Assembly (NCBI RefSeq): GCF_003991225.1
Contig: NZ_JTFC01000003.1
Coordinates: 1-64,000 of the forward strand
Length of the DNA stretch: 64,000 bases
Direction: 5' to 3'
Origin: Candidatus Kurthia intestinigallinarum
GTDB taxonomy: Bacteria; Bacillota; Bacilli; Bacillales_A; Planococcaceae
Shown here: piece after piece, positions 57,871-64,000 of the stretch
How positions within the stretch are numbered: the stretch's first letter is position 1
Layout: every line of letters starts with the position of its first letter
The notes under the pieces: generated by a model
Database searches by the model: none
What the model was told of the DNA's origin: nothing
Seen by the model: the letters and a program-made list of their open reading frames with translations, nothing else
Program-made: the position numbers and the translations under genes

Positions 57871-57914
57871 TCATAGGAGCGATTGTTTTTACACGTATGT
57901 CAAAGCTTTTTCAT

Positions 57915-58244
57915 TTAAGCAAACGTCATTTTGGATACAACCATAAAGACAACATATACGCCAACGCCAACGAGTACAGATTGGGCGGGCTTCATAAATC
58001 CTGAGCAATAATAAATAATCATCATTAAAATAATCATACCAATGGCACCGATAATGCCATTGCGCTGCGTTAAATGAAAGTTTTCTGCCGTCATATTATG
58101 TACTTGTAAATTTAAATTCATTAATGTCAAAATCGGTAGCAATGTAATAATTCCAGATAAAAATAAATACTTTGATTGACTTAACATCGCAGCTAATAAC
58201 ATTACCGTACCACCAATAATAAATTGAACGATATATCCTGCCAA
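57915..58244 (-). CDS. GlpM-like small integral membrane protein
   Basis: 109 residues with four hydrophobic helices. Layout and length resemble GlpM/YdgC family proteins: a first helix, SKYLFLSGIITLLPI, then YYCSGFMKPAQSVLVG. The function in this family is poorly defined. It probably starts at TTG 58244, 8 bases behind AGGAG. Divergent from the LysR gene, hence a possible target of it. Similarity is architectural; moderate certainty. Confidence 0.7.
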   Translation of the reverse strand: MAGYIVQFIIGGTVMLLAAMLSQSKYLFLSGIITLLPILTLMNLNLQVHNMTAENFHLTQRNGIIGAIGMIILMMIIYYCSGFMKPAQSVLVGVGVYVVFMVVSKMTFA

Positions 58245-58477
58245 AATGGTTACTCCTAACTTCTCTTTATATTTTTTATCGTATGCATAAATTTTTTTCG
58301 CACTAAAGCGCTGTTTTACTTCTTTGATTTCCTACATCGTTCCACATGTTTACATTTCGGTGAATGATGCAAGAAATATCCCTTGATTCCTATTCATTGT
58401 AGTGATAATTTTAATATTAGTAAATTGAATTTATTCAATGCCATCTATATAAAAAATTTATAAGTAAGGTGAACTCT

Positions 58478-59353
58478 TTGAGTATATTAAAATTAAAGGC
58501 GTATATTGCCGCTGTTAAATATGGTAGCTTAACAAGAGCTGCAGAAGCATTAGACTACACACAACCAAGCATTAGTCATATGATTCATAGTTTAGAGGAA
58601 GATTATGGGTTTGCATTATTAATTCGTAGTAAAAATGGTGTGCAACCCACGGACAATGGTTCACAACTCCTACCGATTATGGAAGATATCGTCGTACGCT
58701 ATGAGCATTTATCCGAAGCCGTTTATGCGATTCATGGATTAGATGTTGGAACGGTGCGCATCGGTGCGTATGCATCTGTTTGTGTCCACTGGATGCCTGA
58801 AGTATTGAAATTATTCCATGAAAAATATCCGAAGATTGCCATTCAATTATTCGAAGGAAATTCCCGTGAAATTCATGAATGGTTAGATGCAGGTAGTATT
58901 GATTTTGCGATTGGTACCATTCAGCCGACAGATACGTACCCATTCCTTCCATTAAAGGATGACCGAATGTTAGCCATTTTACCGAAGGATCATCCGCTCA
59001 CACAATTAGAAAAAATAGACATTCATACCTTTGAAAAAGAATTATGCATCATGCCATATGATGATACGCATAAGGATGCTCAAGCCATTTTCAAGGCTGC
59101 TCGTGTTCATCCGAATGTAACGTATCAAATCCGTGGTGATGAAGCGATTATTGCGATGGTAAAACGTGGCTTAGGCATTACGCTATTATCTGAATTACTC
59201 GTGCAAGATCACCGTGATGATATCGAATGCCGACCAATTAGCGATGAGTGTGTTCGTACAATTGGTGTTGCTTCTAAAACAGAAATTAAAAGTTTATCAC
59301 CTGCTTCTCGTACATTTATTCCGTTCTTGCAAGAATGGATTCAAAAAAATTAA
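58478..59353 (+). CDS. LysR-family transcriptional regulator
   Basis: 291 residues. N-terminal winged helix with GSLTRAAEALDYTQPSISHM, then a type 2 periplasmic-binding effector domain (VRIGAYASVCVHWMPEVLK, IDFAIGTIQP, AIIAMVKRGLGITLLSE). The effector is unknown. The start is chosen as TTG 58478 (MSILKLKAYIAAV), 6 bases behind AAGGTG; GTG 58469 lies within that ribosome site. It could control the divergent membrane protein gene. Confidence 0.9.
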   Translation: MSILKLKAYIAAVKYGSLTRAAEALDYTQPSISHMIHSLEEDYGFALLIRSKNGVQPTDNGSQLLPIMEDIVVRYEHLSEAVYAIHGLDVGTVRIGAYASVCVHWMPEVLKLFHEKYPKIAIQLFEGNSREIHEWLDAGSIDFAIGTIQPTDTYPFLPLKDDRMLAILPKDHPLTQLEKIDIHTFEKELCIMPYDDTHKDAQAIFKAARVHPNVTYQIRGDEAIIAMVKRGLGITLLSELLVQDHRDDIECRPISDECVRTIGVASKTEIKSLSPASRTFIPFLQEWIQKN

Positions 59354-59355
59354 TA

Positions 59356-59391
59356 AAAAGGCTTGTTGCGAAGATGCAACAAGCCTTTTCT
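59356..59391. terminator. Bidirectional terminator LysR gene / menE
   Basis: AAAAGGCTTGTTGC-gaagat-GCAACAAGCCTTTT. Confidence 0.9.
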
Positions 59392-60828
59392 TTATAATAA
59401 ATCTTTTAAATAGCGACGCATAAGCTTATTGGAGCCATTGCGTGGTAGTTGTTTGACGATATGAAAGGACTTCGGTACTTTATAATGTGCTAGTCGTTCA
59501 TTGCAATACGCTTCTAACTCTGCACATTGTGCCTCATTTTTTGCAACGATAAAGGCTGCCGGCACCTGCCCCCATTCATCCGAATCAAGACCGCAAACAC
59601 CAACTTCTTTAATAGCTGGGTGTGCTGCTAGAACATTTTCAATTTCTGCTGGATAAATATTTTCTCCACCAGAAATAATTAAATCTGAACGACGATCTAC
59701 GACATATAAATATCCTTCGTCATCCAGATATCCTACATCTCCTGTATGCAACCACCCCTCTGTTGTTGACTGATGCTCGGCAAAACGGCCAATATACCCG
59801 GGTGTTACCTGCGCACTTTTCACACAAATCTCACCCACATCTCCAGGCTTTTGTGCACCATCAATGCGTAAGTGATTGAAAAATAACGGCTGTCCTGCTG
59901 AACCAATTTTTCGAAGAGCATCCTTACTTGATAATGTCGCAACTTGTGATGAAGTTTCTGTCATACCATATGTTTGTGCCGTTTGAATGCCGCGCTCAAA
60001 GCCTCGAAGTAAATAGCTCTCAGGCACTGGGCCACCACCTGCAAGAATCATTTGAAATTTGGGAGATACAACGGCATCGCGCGCTTCTAACTCTGTCAGT
60101 AAGCGCTCTAATGTCACCGCTACTGCCGACATATGCGTAACCGTCCCATTAATTAATTCTGTCGCAACGACCGCTTCATCAAATTTTTGATACAGATCGA
60201 GGCGCACACCTTGTACTAAGCATTTTACGAGCATTGAAAAGCCACTAATGTGAAATAGCGGCATCGTACAAAGCCATGCATCATCATCTCGTAACCCTGT
60301 ATTATATAAAGAAGCTGTCGCGACGGCGACATGATTGCCTACTGTTTGGCGGACACCTTTTGGAAATCCAGTTGTACCCGATGTATACATAATTGTCATC
60401 GTGGCCTGTTCATCCCACGTATCATCCATTTGAAGGCTTGTTTCTGCTGTTGATTCAATTGCTGTAAAACGATAGACGGCTACTGTCGTTTCTGGTAGCT
60501 TTTCACATAATGTATCATCTGTTAAAATCGCATCAACCTTCGCATCATCAATTTGATAGGCTAATTCATACGGCGATAGGCGTAAATTTAATAACACCAT
60601 CTCACATTGTAGCTGCATGCATGCAAGCATCATATGAATAATAGATGACGTGCTCGGCGCATAAATGGCAATACGACTTCCTCGTTCAATACCGAGCGTT
60701 GCAAGCTTACGTGCATAGTGCTGGGAGATTTCATTTAATTGTTCATACGTCCACGCTTCACCTTCAAAGCGTAGTGCTGTGCGATGCGGTGACATCATCG
60801 CACGTTGTGTAATCCAGTTTGGGACCAC
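59392..60828 (-). CDS. menE: o-Succinylbenzoate--CoA ligase
   Basis: Menaquinone pathway enzyme activating o-succinylbenzoate with CoA. ANL adenylating family, 478 residues. ATP-binding YTSGTTGFPKG, YGMTETSSQV, TGDVGYLD and the C-terminal NGSNKLMRRYL lysine motif are intact. The start is taken as GTG 60828 (MVPNWITQRA), 8 bases from AAGG; GTG 60837 adjoins the ribosome site. Separated from menB by a terminator and a possible extended -10 promoter. Confidence 0.95.
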   Translation of the reverse strand: MVPNWITQRAMMSPHRTALRFEGEAWTYEQLNEISQHYARKLATLGIERGSRIAIYAPSTSSIIHMMLACMQLQCEMVLLNLRLSPYELAYQIDDAKVDAILTDDTLCEKLPETTVAVYRFTAIESTAETSLQMDDTWDEQATMTIMYTSGTTGFPKGVRQTVGNHVAVATASLYNTGLRDDDAWLCTMPLFHISGFSMLVKCLVQGVRLDLYQKFDEAVVATELINGTVTHMSAVAVTLERLLTELEARDAVVSPKFQMILAGGGPVPESYLLRGFERGIQTAQTYGMTETSSQVATLSSKDALRKIGSAGQPLFFNHLRIDGAQKPGDVGEICVKSAQVTPGYIGRFAEHQSTTEGWLHTGDVGYLDDEGYLYVVDRRSDLIISGGENIYPAEIENVLAAHPAIKEVGVCGLDSDEWGQVPAAFIVAKNEAQCAELEAYCNERLAHYKVPKSFHIVKQLPRNGSNKLMRRYLKDLL

Positions 60829-60861
60829 GTCGTTCACCTTCCCTAATTAAGTTATGTCCTT

Positions 60862-60905
60862 ATTGTATCAAAAAAGACGGCATCACGCCGTAGCATGATA
60901 CCGCC
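60862..60905 (-). terminator. Terminator after menB, overlapping a possible menE promoter
   Basis: Minus strand GGCGGTATCATGC-TACG-GCGTGATGCCGTC (60876-60905): 13 pairs including G-U and a cUACGg tetraloop, then six T. Immediately after comes TGATACAAT (60862-60870), an extended -10 that could start menE transcription. Confidence 0.8.
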
Positions 60906-60923
60906 CTTATAGACATCGCCCTA

Positions 60924-61742
60924 TTATGGGAAACGTGGGAATTGACCGAAGTCTGGTGTACGTTTTTCTTTGAATGCATCGCGACCTTCTTTAGCTTCAT
61001 CAGAAGTGTAGTATAGAAGTGTTGCGTCACCAGCAAGTTGTTGGATCCCTGCAAGGCCATCAGAATCTGCATTGAATGCACCTTTAAGCATACGAAGTGC
61101 CATTGGTGATAATGTAAGAATTTCTTCACACCATTTTACAGTTTCATCTTCAAGTTGTTCGTAAGGAACAACTGTGTTTACTAAGCCCATATCAAGTGCT
61201 TCTTGCGCGTCGTATTGACGGCATAAGAACCAAATTTCACGCGCTTTTTTGTGACCTACGATACGTGCTAAATAGCCTGCACCGTAACCACCATCGAATG
61301 AACCAACGCGTGGACCAGTTTGGCCAAAACGAGCGTTGTCAGCAGCGATTGTTAAATCACATACGATGTGTAATACGTGTCCGCCACCGATTGCATAACC
61401 TGCTACCATTGCGATAACTGGTTTTGGTGTTTTACGAATTAATGTTTGTAAATCAAGTACGTTTAGACGAGGAATATTATCGTCACCTACGTAACCACCG
61501 TTACCACGTACTTTTTGGTCACCACCAGAACAGAATGCTTTTTCACCTTCACCTGTTAAGATGATAACGCCAATTTTTGAATCGTCACGTGCGCGAGAAA
61601 ATGCATCAATCATTTCCGCTGTTGTTTTTGGACGGAATGCATTGCGTACTTCAGGACGATTAATTGTAATTTTTGCGATGCCGTTGTAAGATTCATATTT
61701 GATATCTTCGTAGACATGTTCAGTTACCCATTCACGAGTCAT
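60924..61742 (-). CDS. menB: 1,4-dihydroxy-2-naphthoyl-CoA synthase
   Basis: Crotonase-fold enzyme closing the second ring of menaquinone. 272 residues. Signatures: [35 protein letters not shown] and the MenB-specific [20 protein letters not shown] with AGGAGG 8 bases upstream. 20 bases behind menH in the same leftward unit. Confidence 0.98.
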   Translation of the reverse strand: MTREWVTEHVYEDIKYESYNGIAKITINRPEVRNAFRPKTTAEMIDAFSRARDDSKIGVIILTGEGEKAFCSGGDQKVRGNGGYVGDDNIPRLNVLDLQTLIRKTPKPVIAMVAGYAIGGGHVLHIVCDLTIAADNARFGQTGPRVGSFDGGYGAGYLARIVGHKKAREIWFLCRQYDAQEALDMGLVNTVVPYEQLEDETVKWCEEILTLSPMALRMLKGAFNADSDGLAGIQQLAGDATLLYYTSDEAKEGRDAFKEKRTPDFGQFPRFP

Positions 61743-61762
61743 TGAAAAGTCCTCCTAGTAAA

Positions 61763-62578
61763 TTAAAATTCTTTCTCTACTATTGTAACAAAAAGTTCGG
61801 GATTTTCCACATGAATTGCATGACCACAGCCATTTGCGACATGGTGCGAGCAATTTTGGAAACGTTTTTGCATCTCGATTGCTTTTAAGCAGAATTTTTG
61901 GTCTAGCTCTCCTGTAATTAAACTTACAGGACGCGGGAATGCTGGTAGTGCATCCCAGTAAGATGCTTGTGAGCCTGTGCCCATTCCGCGTAAGCTATTA
62001 GCTAGTCCAAGCTCCTGTTGCGCTAAACGTTCAGCGCGTACTTCCGCTTTCATATCGTCTGATAAGCGTGATTGAGACTGAAATAGCGGAATACTTTGCC
62101 AGTAATCAATAAATTCACGCATACCTTCGTTTAAAATGCGCTCCGCTAAATAATTGTCATGACCACGACGTTTTTCACGCTCTAAGCTATCTTCAAGGCC
62201 TGGCGAAGCACTTTCAAGAATTAACTTCTCGATACGTTCTGGATGTGTTACTGCATAGGCAAGTGCCGTGCGCCCCCCCATCGAATAGCCAAGCAATGTA
62301 AAACTTGATAGATTACGTGATGCAAAGAATTGCTCGAGCATCTCTAGTTGTGCTTCCATCGTATAATGGTCGAGTGCCTTAGGGCTTGCTGTTAAGCCAT
62401 GCCCCATTAAATCAATGGCAAAAATGCGGACATCATCGCCTAATTGACCAATGACATGTTGCCATGTTTTTGTACTTCCGGTAAAGCCATGTAATAAAAC
62501 GAGTGTTTTTTCTGCGCGTGGATGTATTACTTCATAATGCATATCCAGTCCTGCGACAGTTGTTATTACGCTTGCCAT
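61763..62578 (-). CDS. menH: SHCHC synthase MenH
   Basis: Alpha/beta-hydrolase eliminating pyruvate from SEPHCHC to give SHCHC. 271 residues. LLHGFTGSTKTW (oxyanion), nucleophile elbow LLGYSMGGRTAL with Ser, TGELDQKF acid region and the catalytic His in NGCGHAIHVENPE. It starts within the last codons of menD (13-base overlap) after GAGGAG. Confidence 0.95.
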   Translation of the reverse strand: MASVITTVAGLDMHYEVIHPRAEKTLVLLHGFTGSTKTWQHVIGQLGDDVRIFAIDLMGHGLTASPKALDHYTMEAQLEMLEQFFASRNLSSFTLLGYSMGGRTALAYAVTHPERIEKLILESASPGLEDSLEREKRRGHDNYLAERILNEGMREFIDYWQSIPLFQSQSRLSDDMKAEVRAERLAQQELGLANSLRGMGTGSQASYWDALPAFPRPVSLITGELDQKFCLKAIEMQKRFQNCSHHVANGCGHAIHVENPELFVTIVEKEF

Positions 62579-64000
62579 AAAGTATCAAGCTCCTCATTAA
62601 TTGCTTGCCATAAGGCGCGGTGTGTTGCGACATTTTCCGCGCGGTCCGTCATCACTTCAATAATGCGGATGGCTTTGTTTTTAGGTGTTTGTAGCGCTGT
62701 TTCAAATGCTTCTTTCGTCGTTACATTCGCATATTCTGCATCATACATTGCAGCCAAATGCTCAAAGCCAAGTGCCGTTGGTGTACCAAATAATTGCTCG
62801 TAATGCTCCTCAACAGTAGATTGGGCTAAATACGAGAAGATGCCTCCGCCGTCATTATTCATCACGACAATCGTCAAGTCACTCGGTTGATAGCGACTCG
62901 CAATCAATCCGTTTGAATCATGTAAAAATGATAAATCACCGATTAATAAATAGGTGTCACGTTTTGAGGCATATTGGAGGCCAAATGCCGTCGATACGAC
63001 CCCATCGATACCATTTGTGCCACGGTTACAGAAAATACGAATATCGCGCGTTGTTTTTTCAAAAAATGTATCAACATCACGAATTGGCATACTACTGCCC
63101 GCTACTAAATCGCTATGCTCTGGTAAATGCTTGAATAAAACGCCAGCCATAGCGCCCTCATCGGATTGTTCGGCAATATAAGCTGTACGATGACGCGCCG
63201 CAATTGTATTTGCACGTTGCCAAAGTATCGTATAGTGCTGCTGCTCAGCCGTCACCTGCACATCAAGTGTGGTGATCCATTGACCAATCGCCGCTTCAAT
63301 ATGATGTGTTGCCACATGCAGTGAATCACGGAATTTCGGGTCTTCATCAATGACAATATAATTCGCTGGCTTTACGGCTGTTAAAAATTGCATCAATGGT
63401 TTCGACACGGGTTGTGCACCAAAACGAATCACCGTTTGTGGCCGCATATGCGCTTTGAATGCATCATTTTTTAAGATCGCATCGTATTGTTCCACAACAT
63501 ATGGAAGACAATCATCTGGAATATTCGTGCGCATATGCGATAGGCTTTCAACAAGCACAGGCCATTTTGCTTGGCGCACAAAATCCCACATTGCTTGTGT
63601 ATGCGTATTTTGTGCCATTTCACCTGCGATAATAAAGCCCTGTTTTGTTGCTTGTACCGTTTCTTTTAAAAATACACAAGCCGCTTTTGCCGGACGTACT
63701 TCAGCCCCAAAATGCTGTGTAAAGGTACGTGCTGGCAGTTGCTTCGTAAACTCAATTAATAATGGCTCGCGGAATGGTACATTCACTTGTACCGGACCAA
63801 ATGGCGCTTGTGTGGCAACAGCAACGGCGCGCGCAATATGGCGTTCCACAAATGGTAATGTCACCTGGGCATCATCTGGAATAGGTAAATCCAACGCCCA
63901 TTTCACATGATGTCCATAAAGACTTGCTTGTGCAATTGCTTGCGGTGCACCTACTTCACGTAGCTCATGTGGACGGTCTGCTGTTAACACGATTAATGGC
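62566..64000 (-). CDS. menD: SEPHCHC synthase MenD (5' end beyond window)
   Basis: ThDP-dependent enzyme committing isochorismate and 2-oxoglutarate to menaquinone. The visible 478 codons start with PLIVLTADRPHELREVGAPQ, so about 100 N-terminal residues lie outside. ThDP/Mg site: GDLSFLHDSNGL and VMNNDGGGIFSYL near residues 370-400 of the visible part. The frame is open to the window edge. First of the menDHB run; menF would be expected just beyond. Confidence 0.97.
   Translation of the reverse strand, partial: PLIVLTADRPHELREVGAPQAIAQASLYGHHVKWALDLPIPDDAQVTLPFVERHIARAVAVATQAPFGPVQVNVPFREPLLIEFTKQLPARTFTQHFGAEVRPAKAACVFLKETVQATKQGFIIAGEMAQNTHTQAMWDFVRQAKWPVLVESLSHMRTNIPDDCLPYVVEQYDAILKNDAFKAHMRPQTVIRFGAQPVSKPLMQFLTAVKPANYIVIDEDPKFRDSLHVATHHIEAAIGQWITTLDVQVTAEQQHYTILWQRANTIAARHRTAYIAEQSDEGAMAGVLFKHLPEHSDLVAGSSMPIRDVDTFFEKTTRDIRIFCNRGTNGIDGVVSTAFGLQYASKRDTYLLIGDLSFLHDSNGLIASRYQPSDLTIVVMNNDGGGIFSYLAQSTVEEHYEQLFGTPTALGFEHLAAMYDAEYANVTTKEAFETALQTPKNKAIRIIEVMTDRAENVATHRALWQAINEELDTLWQA

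Overview
The window reads as chromosome of a low-GC Gram-positive bacterium of the order Bacillales. The gene order from ccpA through aroA, ytxH-ytxG, murC, sftA, ytpR-ytpQ-ytpP, ytoP, ytzB, ytnP, trmB, ytlR, dat, pepV, ytzE, ytzG, ytgP, ytfP, leuS, ytqA-ytqB, ytpA, ytoA, metK/pckA, ytmA-ytkD and menDHBE follows the 'yt' region of Bacillus subtilis. Many proteins are only moderately similar to B. subtilis and the backbone is interrupted by different genes, so I infer a Planococcaceae-type relative (Lysinibacillus, Solibacillus, Rummeliibacillus or Kurthia neighbourhood). The genus cannot be fixed from this sequence. No rRNA, tRNA, CRISPR array, prophage or intact insertion sequence was seen.

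Layout. 0-5 kb: the tail of a transposase gene, ccpA, aroA and an FtsA/PilM-like gene with a repeat-rich tail. 5-14.4 kb: a leftward block of ytxG-ytxH (sigma-B type promoter), murC, the DNA translocase sftA, ytpR-ytpQ-ytpP, a DUF84 gene and an M42 aminopeptidase. 14.5-26.5 kb: cell-envelope and housekeeping genes (ytzB, ytnP, trmB, a lipid kinase, dat, pepV, ytzE, a pseudouridine synthase, a lipid II flippase-type MOP protein, a flavoprotein and an N-acetylglucosaminidase-type hydrolase). 26.5-36.3 kb: a BI-1-type membrane protein, leuS behind a leucine T-box, an MFS transporter, ytqAB, a sodium:alanine symporter, ytpA and ytoA. 36.3-42 kb: qoxABCD, a lone ptsH divergent from it, and a decayed GGDEF gene. 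42-49 kb: metK behind a SAM-I riboswitch, pckA, ytmA-ytkD, yjfB, yidD and a zinc-binding lipoprotein gene with two Zur-box-like sites. 49-54 kb: glycerol utilisation (glpD, glpP, glpF, glpK) with two GlpP-type leader terminators. 54-58 kb: a CdaR-type regulator divergent from glycerate kinase and a GntP-type permease. 58-64 kb: a small membrane protein, a LysR regulator and menaquinone genes menD (cut by the window edge), menH, menB and menE.

How it fits together. Carbon control is a theme: CcpA, HPr carrying both His15 and Ser46, gluconeogenic PckA, and glycerol and glycerate catabolism are all here, with cre-like sites before ccpA, alsT, ptsH/qoxA and glxK. Respiration is represented by the aa3-type quinol oxidase and by the menaquinone pathway that supplies its substrate.

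I found no obviously new multi-gene system. The most interesting single points are: (1) an actin-fold FtsA-like protein followed by five regularly spaced VNG...GD beta-grasp-like repeats; (2) a YtpA-type hydrolase with Gly at the expected nucleophile Ser; (3) glycerol kinase with Gln at position 232, where Firmicute enzymes carry the HPr-phosphorylated His; (4) several structured leaders (ptsH, murC, ytzE) not assignable to a known riboswitch; and (5) a dispersed intergenic element present three times.
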